From the NCBI RefSeq assembly GCF_018294505.1, contig NC_057807.1, positions 141,288,461 to 141,352,460 of the forward strand: a DNA stretch of 64,000 nt, in the 5' to 3' direction. Under the pieces are notes generated by a model that ran no database searches, had not been told where the DNA came from, and saw only the letters and a program-made list of their open reading frames with translations. The position numbers and the translations under genes are program-made. This document shows, one piece after another, positions 1 to 10,671 of the stretch. Source of the stretch: Triticum aestivum (taxonomy: Eukaryota; Streptophyta; Magnoliopsida; Poales; Poaceae). Position 1 is the first letter of the stretch. The number at the start of each line of letters is the position of its first letter.

Positions 1-700
1 CAAGCAAAGACTCATATAATACAAGACGCTCCAAGCAAAACTCATGATATGTGACGAATAAAAATATAACTCCAAGTAAAATTACCGATGATCGTTTTTG
101 CTTAGTTGCTTGGTACTCCTTGAATATTACCAGGGGTGCCATGGGCATCCCCAAGCTTAGGCTATTTTCACTCCTTATTCCTTCATCCATCGTGATCTCA
201 TCCAAAACTTGAAAACTTCAATCACGCAAAACTTAACAAAAACCTTCGTGAGTTCCATTAGTATAATAAAGCAAATTACCGATTTAAGTACTGTTGCAAA
301 CCCATTTATTATTTATTATTATATTATACCTACTGTATTCTAACTTTACCATGGCTTATACCCCCGGTATAGTCCATAGATTCATCAAAATAAGCACACA
401 ATGCAATGAAAACAGAATCTGTCAAAAACAGCACAGTCTGTAGTAATCTGGACTTTGACCATACTTCTGTAACTCCAAAAATTCTGAAAAATTAGGACAA
501 CGTATGAAATTTGTATATAAATTGTGTGTAAAAAATTCAGAGCAAAAGCGTGTTTCTGTGATTTTTAAAAATTCTACTACTGGGTGCAAAATTTTCTGTT
601 TTCCAACAAGATCAAATCAACTATCACCCAACATGATCCTAAAGGATTTACTTGGCAGAAACACTAATGAAAACATAAAAACACAATCATAACATTAGCA
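1..700 (-). repeat. Internal repeat unit (R-unit) of Sabrina-like element
   Basis: This stretch matches, by eye, three units inside the Sabrina-like element further right (about 42340-43020, 43060-43760, 44540-45240) and the right edge of the window (63826-64000). Shared landmarks in order are a PPT-like motif GGCATCCCCAAGCTTAG (near 144), a run reading AACTTAACAAAAAC (near 234), and an imperfect palindrome CTGTcaaaaACAGcACAG near 419. There is no plausible long reading frame; the 62-residue frame at 504-692 has no recognisable domain. Confidence 0.6.
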
Positions 701-899
701 TAATTGTGTCTACTCACAAAATAGAATGGAAAAGGGAAATATAAATTTTATTTATTGGGTTACCTCCCAACAAGTGCTATTGTTTTATGCCCTTAGCAAG
801 GCATAATGCGTAGATTCAAGTATTGTCATGTTTGTTTTCCAACTCCTCAATCACACAACCATAACTCTTCTTAGATATAGCATACATACTTTCAACAAT

Positions 900-1625
900 C
901 TAGCTCCTAGGTATAAAATTAAAGAGTTCACTCTTGAAAGTAGGGGTTTTTAGCACTTCAACAAAGTCGGGGTGAATACTAATCACTTTAAGATCTTCAT
1001 TGTTGCTACTATAAGTGGCACCCTTGTTCTTGGGAACATGTGTAGACTTGCAATTTTTTATAGGAGTTTTTTCAATATTTTTAATGGAATAAAAAGCTGA
1101 GCTCAAGTTACTAAAAATTTCTTCCAATTTATCAACCCGAGAAGGATTCTCTTCTACCCTTTCATTAACTACGGATTTTTTATTTTTTAATAATTTAAGA
1201 GTATCTCCTACCTTCGAGCCAATTTATTAGCAAGATTATGAATTTTATCCAAATTTTCAACATGTTATTCAGTGAGCATTTTCTTTTCATTAGCATCTAG
1301 ACTTTGCATAACATTCTCAAGAGTTAAAATTGTTTCATTGATGATGATAGGAGGTGATCCCACTAAATTTCCCATAGTATTAAAAGCATCCAAAGCAGGG
1401 CACATCAAGAAATTTCCTCCGGTGATAGTGTCAAAAAAATCTATACCAAATAGTAATGCCCACATAAAAATTGCAAAGAAGAATAGTAGTAGATTGCTTT
1501 CGAATAGATCTATTATGAGCATCACAAATTCTATACCAAGCATCTTTTAAATTCTTTCCTCCCCTTTCCATAAAATTGAGAACTTCATTCTCAGGGGTAC
1601 ACATAGTAGGAGGAGGACTACTCAT
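900..1625 (-). pseudogene. Athila-type gag remnant
   Basis: On the minus strand an ATG at 1625 opens a frame beginning MSSPPPTM, followed by WYRICDAHNRS and NFYVGITIWYRF, then (after a frameshift near 1440) TITGGNFL and SPPIIINETILTLE. These blocks are typical of the capsid part of plant Athila gag. A second open stretch (1127-900) with no recognised domain continues the same decayed region. The protein would have formed the virus-like particle. At least one frameshift and several stops separate the blocks, so no functional product is expected. It sits directly downstream of the primer-binding site, as gag should. Confidence 0.7.
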
Positions 1626-1838
1626 AGATATAAAGTAGACAAGCAAGATCACGAGCAAACAAAAGAACGAGAAAGAAGCAAACGAAAAAGAAGGCAAATA
1701 AAAAGACAACTATTTTTGTGTTTTTCTGAAAACGTTTTAGAAGTGGGGGAGATGAAAATGAGAGAAGAATGGCAAATAAAGTAACTTGCAAGGATATGAG
1801 ATTTGTGATTGGGTACCTGATAGATCTGGACTTGATTC

Positions 1839-1860
1839 TCCCCGACAATGACGCCAGAAA
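1839..1860 (-). promoter_or_regulatory. Primer-binding site
   Basis: On the minus strand the sequence is TTTCTGGCGTCATTGTCGGG and continues GA. It differs by a few bases from the primer sites at 45496-45517 and 58380-58401. It lies seven bases inside the LTR end. The TGGCGCCGTTGCC core is, from memory, the tRNA-Asp type site of Athila elements. Confidence 0.75.
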
Positions 1861-1867
1861 TTCTTCC

Positions 1868-3450
1868 TGATTGCTTGTATCTGCAGTGGTATTTCCCTGA
1901 AGAGGAGAGGATGATGCATCATAGCAACGGTAAGTATTTCCCTTAGTTATAAAACAAAGGTATCAATCCAGTTGGACGATCCACCAAACTATGTAAGCAG
2001 TACTTCACACAAATTACAAAAACTTGCAACCCAACGCGTAAGAGGATTTGTCAATCCCTCCTCGGTATTGAGACAAATATAATTGTAGCAGATTGGATAA
2101 ATAGATCTGACAAAAACACAAACTAAAATTAGGAAAGAAAAAGTGCAGCAAGGTATTTTTGGATTTTGGGTTAATAGATCTGAAAACAATATGATAGAAA
2201 ATAGACCTGGGGGACGTTGATTTCACTAGAGGCTTCTTTAAAGAAAATAGCATACGATGGGTAAACAAATTACTGTTGGGCAATTGATAGAAGAGCAAAT
2301 AATTATGACGATATCCAAGGCAATGATCATGTATATAGGCATTACATCCAAGATTAGTAGAACGACTCCTACCGACCTCTACTACTATTACTCCACACAT
2401 CGACTGTTATACAACATGCATCTAGTGTATTAAGTTCATGGAAAAACAGAGTAATGCATTAAGAACGATGACATGATGTAGACAAGATCTATTCATGGAG
2501 GCATAGACCCCATTTTTATCCTTAATGGCAACGATACATGCGTGTCATGTCTCTTTCTGTCACTGAGATTGAGCACCGCAAGATCGAACCCATCACAATG
2601 CACCTCTTCCCATGGCAAGAAAAATCAATCTAGTTGACCAAACTAAACCAAAGTTTTGAAGAAGAAATACGAGGCTATAACAATCATGCATATAAGAGTT
2701 TAACAAAGACTCAAATAATATTCATAGATAGATCTGATCATAAACTTACAATTCATCGGATCCCAACAAACACACCGCAAAAAAGAATGACATCAAATAG
2801 ATCTCCAAGAACATCAAGGAGAACATTGTATTGAGGATCAAAAAGAGAGAAGAAGCTATATAGCTACTGCCTATGGACCCGTAGGTCTATGGTAAACTAC
2901 TCACGCATCATGGAAGGAGCACCAATGAGGATGATGAACCCCTCCATGATTGTTTCCCCCTCCGGCAAGGTGCCGGAAAAGGCCTCTAGATTGGATCTCG
3001 TGGTTCTAGAACTTGCGGAGGCGGAAACTCCAATCAACTCCCCTAGGGTTCGACTCCCCTAGGGTTTCTGGAATATTTGGGTATTTATAGGGCTGAAAGG
3101 CCGTGAAGTTGACTCTCGTGGCCCCACTATCCACCAGGGCGTGCTAGGGGCGTCTGGCACACCCTGGTGCCTAGTGGGCCCCACGGGCCTCCCCTCATGC
3201 ACTTCCTTAGCTCCTAAGGTGTCTTCTCTCTAGAAAAAAAATCTCCAAGAAGTTTCGTGGCATTTGGGCTTCGCTTGGTATTTCTGCAAAGTAAAAAACA
3301 AGCAAAAAATAGCAACCGACACTGGGCACTATGTCAATAGGGTAGTCCCAAAAAATGATATAAAGTTGCTATAAATGAATATAAAATATACAAGATTAAT
3401 AATATAACATGGAACAATAAAAAAATTATAGATACATTGGAGACATATCA
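1868..3450 (-). repeat. 5' LTR of Athila-type (Sabrina-like) element
   Basis: About 1583 bp. On the minus strand it starts TGATATGTCTCC at 3450 and ends ...GCAATCA at 1868, next to the primer-binding site. A GC-rich inverted repeat (around 3115-3180, arms containing GGCGTGCTAG and CTGGCACACCC) lies upstream of a TATA-like run (TATAAATACC on the minus strand near 3085), the same order as in the other Athila-type LTRs here. Short frames inside it are noise. Confidence 0.8.
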
Positions 3451-4520
3451 AGGTCCTCCTCCTTCTAAAGGTGATCATGTATTTGAATTAAAGCAATTGC
3501 TTGATACACTGAAATATGCTTATCTTGATGAAAAGAAGATATATCCTGTTAATTATTATTGCTAACCGTTTAGAACATGAAGAAAAGAGATTAATAAAAA
3601 CTGTGAGGAAGCATTGTGCTGCTATTGGATATACTCCTGATGATCTAGTGCCACTCTATGTCAGCACAAAATTAATATGGAGCATGATGCTAAACGAGTT
3701 GTCGATCATCAACGACGATTAAATCCTAAGACGAAGGAGGCGATAAGAACTGAAATATTCAAGCGGCTGGAAGCAGGTATAATCTATCCCATAGCTGATA
3801 GTAGATGGGTGAGTCCCGTTCATTGTGTCCCTAAGAAAGGAGGCATTACCGTTGTTCCTAATGATAAAAATGAACTCAATCCATAAGGAACAGTAACTAG
3901 CTATAGGATGGTAATTGATTTCAGAAAATTAAAAAAAAAAGCCACTAGAAAAGATCATTACCTTTTATTTATCAAATGTTAGAAAGATTGTCTAAGCATA
4001 CACACTTTTGCTTTCTTGATAGATATTCTGTTTTCTCTCAAATACTTGTATCACAACCCGATCAAGAGAAAACCACCTTTACTTGCCCTTTTGGAACTTA
4101 TGCTTATAGACGTGTGCCCTTTGGTTTATGCAATGCACCTCCTACCTTTCAAAGATGTATAACTCCTATATTCTCGGACTTTTGTGAAAAGATTGTTGAG
4201 GTTTTCATGGATGATTTTCCCTTTTACGAAACTTCTTTTGATGATTGCTTAAGTAACCTTGATCGAGTTTTGCAGAGATGTTAACAAACTAGTCTTGTCT
4301 TGAATCGGGAGAAGTGCCACTTTATGGTGAATGAAGGTATTGCCTTGGGGCATAAAATTTCTGAATGAGGTATTGAAGCAGATAAGGCTAAAGTTGATGC
4401 AATTGAGAAAATGCCATGTCCTAAAGATATTAAAGGTATAATAAGTTTCCTTGGTCATGCTGGTTCTATAGGAGGTTAGTTAAAGACTTTTCTAAAATTT
4501 GTAGGCCTCTTACAAATCTC
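3451..4520 (+). pseudogene. Athila-type reverse transcriptase remnant
   Basis: The frame shifts several times, but the order of the family is clear. At 3500-3560 there is LKYAYLDEKKIYPV, then AGIIYPIADSRWVSPVHC and VPKKGGITVVPND (3770-3860), YRMVIDFRKL (3900-3930), FCFLD (4005), TCPFGTYAYRRVPFGLCNAP (4080-4140), the catalytic box VFMDD (4200-4215, an FMDD version of YMDD), EKCHFMV, and GHKIS (4350). Two catalytic Asp of the box remain. Stops occur at 3883, 4282 and 4366 among others. The enzyme copied element RNA into DNA; this copy cannot make it. Confidence 0.85.
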
Positions 4521-5216
4521 TTGCAAAAGGATGTCCCATTTGTTTTGGTTGATGATTGTCTAGAAGCCTTTGAAACACCTAAGAAAGCCTTAACTTATGC
4601 ACCTATTGTTCAATCACCTGATTGGAACTTGCCTTACAAAATTATGTGTGATGCTAGTAATTATGTTGTTGGTGCTGTTCTAGGACAAAGAGTTGATAAG
4701 AAATTAAATGTTATCCATTATGCTAGCAAAACTCTAGACAGTGCCCAAAGAAATTATGCTACTACTGGAAAAGAATTTCTACCAGTTGTGTTTGCTTGTG
4801 ATAAATTCAAATCTTACATAGTTGATTCTAAAGTAATTGTTCACACTGATCATGCTGCTATTAAATACCTTATGGAAAAGAAAGATGCTAAATCTAGGCT
4901 CATTAGGTGGGTTCTACTGCTAAACGAATTTGACTTCCATATTACTGATAGGAAGGGAGCTGAGAATCCCGTAGGTGATAACTTGTGTAGGTTGGAAAAT
5001 ATTCTTGATGACCCACTACCTATTTATGATAGTTTTCCCGATGAGCAACTACCTGACATAAATGCTTCTCGTAATAGTCCATGGTATGCAGACTATTCTA
5101 ATTATATTGTTGCTAAATTTATACCACCTAGTTTCATATACCAAGAAAAGAGAAGGTTCTTCATTGACTTAAGATATTACTTATGGAATGACCACACCTT
5201 TATAAAGAAGGAGTAG
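4521..5216 (+). pseudogene. Athila-type RNase H domain
   Basis: An open frame of 231 codons, the longest intact piece of this pol. It carries the Ty3-type RNase H blocks: [16 protein letters not shown] with the first catalytic Asp, [23 protein letters not shown] with the Glu, [11 protein letters not shown] with the second Asp, [15 protein letters not shown], and GDNLCRL, where families usually read ADNLSRL. It would degrade the RNA strand of the RNA-DNA hybrid. It continues from the broken reverse transcriptase on the left and into integrase on the right; the methionine at 4521 is not a real start. Confidence 0.85.
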
Positions 5217-6407
5217 ATGGTATTATTAGACGTTGTATACCTGAGAATGAACAGGAACAAATCCTACGGAAGTGTCACTCCGAGGCATACATAGGACACT
5301 ATGTGGGCGACATAACTGCACACAAGGTATTAAAATCTTGTTTTTATTGGCCTACTCCTTTCAAGGATGCTCGCAAGTTTGTCTTACCTTTTGATGAAGT
5401 TCGAAGAGTTGGTAATAATGGTAGACGTCAGGAAATGCCTATGAATTATTCACTTGTTATTGAACCATTTGATGTTTGGGGATTTGATTATATGGGACCT
5501 TTTCCATCCTCTAATAAGTATACACATATTTTGGTTATTGTCGATTACGTTACTAAGTGGGTAGTAGCTACTCCAACTAGTAGTGTTGATCATAACACTT
5601 CCACTAAAATGCTTAAAGAAGTTATTTTACCGAGGTTCGGAGTCTCTCGATATTTAACGACTGATGGTGGTTCACATTTTATTCGTGGTGCATTCCATAA
5701 ATAGCTTGCTAAATATGATGTCAACCATAGAGTTGCGTCCCCCTATCACCCTCAATCTAGTGGTCAAGTTGAATTGAGCAATAGAGAAATAAAATTAATT
5801 TTGCAAAAGACCGTAAATAGGTCTAGGAAGAATTGGTCTAAGAAACTTGATGATGCGTTATGGGCCTATAGAACTGCTTATAAAAATCCTATGGATATGT
5901 CTCCTTATAAAATGGTTTATGAAAAAGCATGCCATTTACCTCTTGAGTTAGAGCATAAAGCATATTTGGCAATTAAAGAACTCAGTTATGATTTTAAACT
6001 TGCCAGTGAAAAGAGGTTATTTGATATTAGCTCGCTAGATGAATGGAGAACCCAAGCTTATGAAAATGCCAAATTGTTTAAAGAAAAAGTTAAAAGATGG
6101 CATGATAGAAGAATCCAAAAATGGGAATTCAAAGTGGGTGAGTATGTTCTATTGTACAATTCTCGTTTTAGATTTTTTGCAGGAAAACTTGTCTTTAAAT
6201 TGGAAGGACCATATTATCATCAAGGAAGTTTATCTCTCTAGAGCTATTAAGATCAATAACACCGAAGGCACTAATGCAAAGGTGGTCAATGGAAAAAGAA
6301 TTAAGAATTATATCCTAATGCCTATTAATCTTGAAACTAACATTATTCAAACTAAGACACCGGAGGAATACATAAGAGAGACCTTCCAGAACACTCCAGA
6401 ACCCTGA
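5217..6407 (+). pseudogene. Athila-type integrase remnant
   Basis: The zinc-finger His pair is seen in CHSEAYIGHYVG (5275-5310), but the Cys pair is lost: the family CDECQR reads FDEVRR (5388-5406). The catalytic core follows with WGFDYMGPF (first Asp, 5478), TTDGGSHF (second Asp, 5660) and [10 protein letters not shown] (Glu, 5770). The family block [10 protein letters not shown] is at 5860. Stops fall at 5702 and 6239, and a frame change near 6200 leads into a basic tail ending about 6407. It inserted the DNA copy into the chromosome when functional. Confidence 0.85.
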
Positions 6408-6415
6408 AAAGGAAG

Positions 6416-6745
6416 AGAAATAGCAGAGGGGGGCCACCCAACTCCAAAAGTTCCATAAAAATACTTTCGGTCAGTTTTGGAATATTAGAAAAAATACAAA
6501 AATAAGAAATAGCAGAGGGGGGCCACCCAAGTGCCCACGAGGCACTATGGCGTGCCCACTCCCCTGGGCACGCCCTGGTGGCATGTGGACGCCTCTTGAG
6601 CCTTCCTGACTCTGTTTTTATCTAGAATACTTGTTGTGCAAGATAAAAATTCTTTATATATACTCTCGGACGTTTTTGACCACCGCATCATGGAAATATC
6701 CTCTGTCCTTGTTTTGTGTTATTTTTCTCACAGATCTAGATCACC
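6416..6745 (+). promoter_or_regulatory. Putative internal promoter upstream of accessory ORF
   Basis: Between integrase and the accessory ORF lie: a 26-bp direct repeat (6416-6441 and 6505-6530, containing CAGAGGGGGGCCACCCAA); an inverted repeat with arms 6532-6557 and 6565-6590 and a perfect 10-bp core GGCGTGCCCA/TGGGCACGCC; a TATA run TATATATACTCTCG at 6655-6668; and about 78 bases of leader before ATG 6746. The 13-mer ATATATACTCTCG also occurs at the TATA position of the Sabrina-like LTR (minus strand 40424-40412), which also has a GC-rich inverted repeat upstream. Promoter function is inferred. Confidence 0.5.
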
Positions 6746-7259
6746 ATGGCTCCACCAAGCTCTTCCAAGGAGAAGTTCTACGAGAAAGTCATCAACCCCT
6801 ACCTACCGAAGGTGATGAAGCATCCTCAAGCCAATGAGATGTGTGAGGGGGTGCTCCACATCAGGGACCTTCAAGGGCCCAAGAAGACATGAAGCATGGA
6901 GGCAAGCTTGAAGCGGTGGAACATGAGATCTTCAAGTGCCAAGAGATGGTGGAACATGGACTCAATGCCAACCACTCCATGATCACAGAATAAACCCGTG
7001 ATCACAAAGTGGATGGCCAGTCGATGAAGGACATCGTCTTCAAGCTCAACGAACCAATCGATTATCTTCAAGGCCAAGTTTATGATCTCCAAAAAAATTT
7101 ATTGAGTATGAAGCAAGATTCAAAGGTATGAGTTTAGCTGCAAGTTTCAGGACTCCAGAGACACGTGCATCCTTTTAAGATGGTGAACTTATGCCATGGA
7201 AGCCGGAGGACAAGCCCACCACTTCATCACCACCACCATCACCGAAGAAAGAAACTTGA
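6746..7259 (+). pseudogene. Athila-type accessory (post-integrase) ORF
   Basis: ATG 6746 (context CACCATGG) opens MAPPSSSKEKFYEKV and runs 48 codons to a TGA at 6890. The likely continuation is in another frame from 6889 (MKHGGKLEAVEHEIFK, coiled-coil-like), then past a TAA at 6991 (NEPIDYLQGQVYDLQKNLLS), ending in a Pro/Ser-rich tail (SSPPPSPKKET) with stop at 7257. It lies where Athila elements keep their so-called envelope-like ORF, but no signal peptide or membrane segment is visible, so envelope function is not supported. It is broken by one frameshift and at least three stops. Confidence 0.55.
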
Positions 7260-7295
7260 GTACACGGGTATGGGCACTCCCCTTGGCTTGTGCCA

Positions 7296-7310
7296 AGCTT
7301 GGGGGAGGTG
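7296..7310 (+). promoter_or_regulatory. Polypurine tract region of plus-strand Athila-type element
   Basis: AAGCTTGGGGGAGGTG-type purine run. The same AGCTTGGGGGAGT-type run borders the 3' LTR of the WHAM-like element (52613-52626). It would prime plus-strand DNA synthesis. The 3' LTR that should follow is absent. Confidence 0.6.
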
Positions 7311-7329
7311 CACCGGTATCGTATCACCA

Positions 7330-7396
7330 CGATTGCTTGTATCTGTGTTGGTAATTCCCCGAAGAGGAGAGGATGAGGCAACACAACAACGGTAAG
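7330..7396 (-). repeat. LTR scrap, Sabrina-like, minus strand
   Basis: These 67 bases match 1868-1934 of the LTR at the left of the window, including GATTGCTTGTATCTG and GAAGAGGAGAGGATGA. They are the 3'-terminal piece of a minus-strand LTR and end exactly where the G1 LTR begins (TGTCGG at 7397), so G1 appears to have inserted into an LTR of this type. Confidence 0.7.
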
Positions 7397-8440
7397 TGTC
7401 GGTGTACACAAGTTTGGGCCCTTCTGTACCCCTTACTTGTGCACGGGCAGTTGCATCCGCACCTGCGGCGTGGCTTAACGGGGGTAGTTGGAGGCAAAAT
7501 ACAAGACGACCAAGGCGGCATCCAAGCCAGTAACCAAAGAGCAGAAGACAAATTGGACCCCCGGCAAGATCCTTCCCGGGACGTCTTGTGAAGCACTGAC
7601 AAGTACACCACCCTTGAGGTTGAGAGCTCTGGCGCCATCGATAACGTCAAAGACCAAGACTCAAGGGCACATGCGTAGTAGCATACAGATCTTTGTGAAG
7701 ACTGGTGGCATGTAGATCTTCGTGGAAGACCAGAAGGCAAAGTTCCTGGCAAGGTTCTTGCGGGGACGACTGTGATGTCCCGACAAGACTCTTGCCGGGA
7801 CGATTGCGATGCCACGGCAAGGCTCGCGCATGACAAGGCTCCACCGCCCTGCCACCGTTCTAGCACAGCGGCCAGCCTGCCAACCAGGCATGCACCTGCG
7901 TGGTGGCATGCAGATCTTCGTGGAGATCCTGCCACCGCACCAGCACAGCGGCTAGCCAGTCAGCTTGCCGCTGCATGCCGCGTCATCCTGGATGCGTGTC
8001 AAGACGGAGTGAGGCGGCGATGAGTGGGACATGCTCTATTTCCGTCCCCGATGAAGTTAGGGGGCACGTAAGCAGCCCATTTAATGCATTTGTCCTAAGA
8101 CGTCAGTGATAAGCACAAACACTGTAGCAGCTTTACACCTCCTATATGCTTGCTCTCCACTGTGGTAGCCCCTTGGTATAAAAGGAGGCCCAAGGCATAC
8201 TGGAGGAGGATTCGGACTTTTCGGATCCTTCAGCCCAGTTTGCATGCATAGCAGCTAGCCGAAGCTCAAGAACACTGAATATACACTCAAAGCAGGACTA
8301 GGGTTTTATGATTCTCAATGGCCCGAACCTGGGTAAAAATTTATCCTGTTGATTGCTAGACCTACTCTTTGTCGACTCCTTTCTCCTTGCCAACCGTAGA
8401 AGGGATCAGCGGGATCCCATCGGTGTCATTTTCCCCGACA
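7397..8440 (+). repeat. 5' LTR of G1
   Basis: About 1044 bp, bounded by a perfect terminal inverted repeat TGTCGG...CCGACA. A TATA box lies at 8177-8185 and the primer-binding site follows at once. Within the upstream half, GGTGGCATG(T/C)AGATCTTCGTGG occurs twice (from about 7704 and 7901). No second LTR copy was found in the window, so the boundary rests on the terminal repeats, the primer site and the junction with the LTR scrap at 7396. Confidence 0.75.
7561..8185 (+). promoter_or_regulatory. G1 LTR promoter: three dyad motifs and TATA box
   Basis: Three copies of a partly self-complementary motif of the form CCGGCAAGanTCTTGCCGGG followed by ACG lie at 7561-7583, 7746-7768 and 7779-7802, the last two 33 bp apart. 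Each pairs (C)CGGCAAG with CTTGCCGGG imperfectly. TATAAAAGG is at 8177-8185, about 375 bp downstream, and transcription should start some 30 bp after it. Regulatory roles of the dyads are inferred only from repetition and position. Confidence 0.45.
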
Positions 8441-8442
8441 TC

Positions 8443-8462
8443 TTTGGCGCGCCAGGTAGGGG
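8443..8462 (+). promoter_or_regulatory. Primer-binding site of G1
   Basis: Starts two bases after the LTR end; sequence TTTGGCGCGCCAGGTAGGGG. The TGG start fits pairing with a tRNA CCA end. The tRNA was not identified. Confidence 0.6.
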
Positions 8463-8518
8463 TGGAAGAGGTTGTGCAAACCTGGTCTAGCAGTTAGCAC
8501 ATTAGTTTCTTCATCACC

Positions 8519-9370
8519 ATGTCTCCCAAGAAGAAGGCGATTACGGCGATCTGTTTGTGTGCGTCTGATCTGCCCGTGCCAACATGGACAGGCGATGGGG
8601 TGGACGCTGGTGGCGGTGGAGACCACGAGCACCCACGTCATTCTGGTAACCGGATCCAGGCGAGCGGCATCGTCCGCAGCCACGACGACGACCCGCGCGC
8701 CGCCGGATCCAAGGACGGAGCCGTGCTACCAACGGGTGGCGCGGGGACCTCCAAGGGTGGAAAGGCGACCTCCAAGGCGCCCACGCCGGCGCATGCGCCA
8801 TGGTCCTCTCAGGTCATGCGCGCCGAGCAGTGCCGCGGCGTTGGTGACCCCGGGCGTCCCCGCGGGAAGAGCCCTCAGCATCATTCTCGAGATGCGCAGG
8901 GCCGTCATGCACGCCAAGATGCTGGTGAAAATGGTGCATGGCCGCGAAACCATGATGGGGCTCCTTCTAACATAGTTAGAAGTCCGAGCACCTCCCATTC
9001 CTCGCGCTTGTCGCTGCCACCTACGCGAGTGGAGGCATTGGCACGAGCACAGCTGCTCCTCGACTTTCCTCCTGCTACAGAGAAGCAAGAAGAGTGGAGG
9101 GCTGCTATCCAGAGCCTTATTGGCCACGTCAATAAGGATGGCTACCAGGAGGGAAGTCCTTCGTGGCGCCGGTCCATCGAGCCGGCACACGCCGACAGTG
9201 GAAGGGTCAGAGGCACTGCAACCACGGTGCACTCCCCTCCACCACGACAACAGCGGTTGCCAGCTCGTCGGGTCGATGCCCATGACGACATATCCAAGAC
9301 ATCGTCCGATCCACGAGCTTGTCGCGACCAATGTCAAGTTCTTCGGGACCGGGTCAAAGAGGATGCTTGA
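8519..9370 (+). pseudogene. G1 gag, N-terminal part
   Basis: A 283-codon open frame starting MSPKKKAITA at ATG 8519, about 60 bases after the primer site. It is low in secondary-structure signal until about residue 165, where a helical block ARAQLLLDFPPATEKQEEW begins, followed by IQSLIGHVNKDG. This helical block precedes the capsid fold in this gag type. The frame runs to a TGA at 9368, after which capsid residues continue in another frame from about 9430. The Arg/Gly/Ser-rich first half may have drifted. GC content is clearly higher than in the neighbouring Athila-type DNA. Confidence 0.6.
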
Positions 9371-9429
9371 ACCACTATAGGGTGGCAACGGGAAGTGCGC
9401 CATCAATCTGATAGGCGTGAAGGCCCATT

Positions 9430-10670
9430 GTGTATATGCCTGCGCCGGGGGATTCTGGTGACTTGCCTTACGAGGTAGATTGTCCAGCTTTTACCCGTGA
9501 TCTGAGGCAGTTCCAGTGGCCAACCACTCGCACGTTCAAACCAGAGGTCCTGGAGAAGTACGACGGCAAGGCTCATCCGTCCGAGTTCCTGAGCGTTTAC
9601 ACCATCGCGATGCAAGCTGTCGGGGCTCAGGACGGCAAGGTGCTCGCCAACTACTTCTCATTCATGCTCAAGCCCAACGTCAGGTCATGGTTGATGCACC
9701 TGCCAATAGATTCCATCTCCTCTTGGTCGGATCTGTGCCACGAGTTTGTTGGGCCTTTATAGGGGGCCACACGGCTCCTGGCCAGGCAAGTGATTTGCAT
9801 CTCATCCACTAGAAGGAAGGCGAATGTTTGTGCAAATACATACAGAGATTCAACCGTGTGTAGTACAACATACCAGATGTTTATCCTACCACTGTCATTA
9901 GCGCGTTTCATTAGAACGTGCACAATCGCAGGATGCGTGAAGAGCTGGCGATGAACAAGATTACGGATGCTGCCAAGCTTTATGTTTTGGCAGACAGATG
10001 TGCTCGAGTTGAAGAAGGAAGAAAGTACCCTAGCGAAGATGCCGGCACAGGAAGCAACTCTGGGGATGTAGATGTCGTCGCCCCGGCAAAGAAGGGTCAA
10101 TGACGCAACAGGAAGCGCACGGGCAAGACCGTGCTTGCCGTCAAGGAATCCGGCAACCCCGGCACCACCAAGAAGGCCAAAGTTGAAGACCCCGGCAAGG
10201 AGATTGTCAGGTGCGACACCTGCCGGGCCTTGGCGGCTTCCGACAAGCCGGAGGGCTCCGACAAGCAATATTGCAAGATCCATCGCACCAAAGGCCATGA
10301 CCTCCAAAACTACCAGCAAAAGTTGAGCAGCTTGTGGAGAGGCAGAAGGCTGAGTACGAAAGACGAGACAAAGAGAATGTCTAGGATGGTGTTGAGGGGT
10401 CCGGTAAGAAGCGCGGAGGCTGAGGGGGTCGCCGCGGCAAGGACACGCAACAAGAGAGGCCTGCTCAAGGTCGTGACAAGAAAGAGGGAGATGATGATCA
10501 TGATGATGACGATGAGTCCAGCAAGCATGAGTTGCAGAAAGCCACGGAAGTTATGTGCATTGATGGATGTGCCTCATTGCATTCTTCTCACCGCCAACTT
10601 AAATATTGGGCACGCGAGATTAATGCGACGGAGCCGACGATCGATGCCAGAAGCCACTGAAATGGTCCGA
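9430..10670 (+). pseudogene. G1 gag, capsid and C-terminal part
   Basis: The capsid block runs from MYMPAPGDSGDLPYEVDCP at 9430 with FKPEVLEKYDGKAHPSEFL and NVRSWLMHLP, typical of retrotransposon gag. TAG stops occur near 9760, 9810 and 9860 inside the otherwise recognisable continuation (ECLCKYIQRFNRV, NKITDAAKLYVLADRCAR at 9955-10010). A zinc-binding-like segment YCKIHRTKGHDLQNYQQ is at 10270-10320, in place of a classical CCHC knuckle. The remainder to 10670 is out of frame. It would have coated genomic RNA in the particle. Confidence 0.7.
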
Positions 10671-10671
10671 C

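Larger units (their letters stand above)
1..3450 (-). mobile_element. Athila-type (Sabrina-like) LTR retrotransposon, 5' part only
   Basis: A minus-strand element enters the window from its 5' end at 3450 and leaves through the left edge. Read on the minus strand there is a 5' LTR (3450 to 1868), a short spacer, a primer-binding site (1860 to 1839), a decayed gag (1625 to 900) and a repeat-rich internal region down to base 1. The LTR starts on the minus strand with TGATATGTCTCCAATGTATC, a variant of the TGATACGTCTCC start shared by the other Athila-type LTRs in this window. No protease, reverse transcriptase or integrase is visible in this part. The 3' LTR and target duplication lie outside the window. 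The name Sabrina-like is from memory; the Athila placement follows from gag and the primer site. Confidence 0.8.
3451..7329 (+). mobile_element. Athila-type gypsy element, pol to PPT fragment
   Basis: Plus-strand remnant with the order reverse transcriptase, RNase H, integrase, accessory ORF, polypurine tract. The 5' LTR, gag and protease are missing: the left end abuts the LTR of a minus-strand element at 3450. The 3' LTR is replaced by a 67-bp scrap of opposite-strand LTR at 7330. Residue blocks throughout match the autonomous Athila type that probably mobilised the Sabrina- and WHAM-like copies elsewhere in the window. It is heavily decayed. Confidence 0.8.

Noticed and set aside
6746..7259. 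Envelope glycoprotein gene
   Set aside because: No signal peptide, membrane segment or cleavage site is visible; only the position behind integrase recalls an envelope.
8519..8975. Overlapping frames on both strands of the G1 gag (e.g. 8472-8975, 9406-8726)
   Set aside because: High GC content opens many frames; only the frame with gag-like helical blocks was kept.
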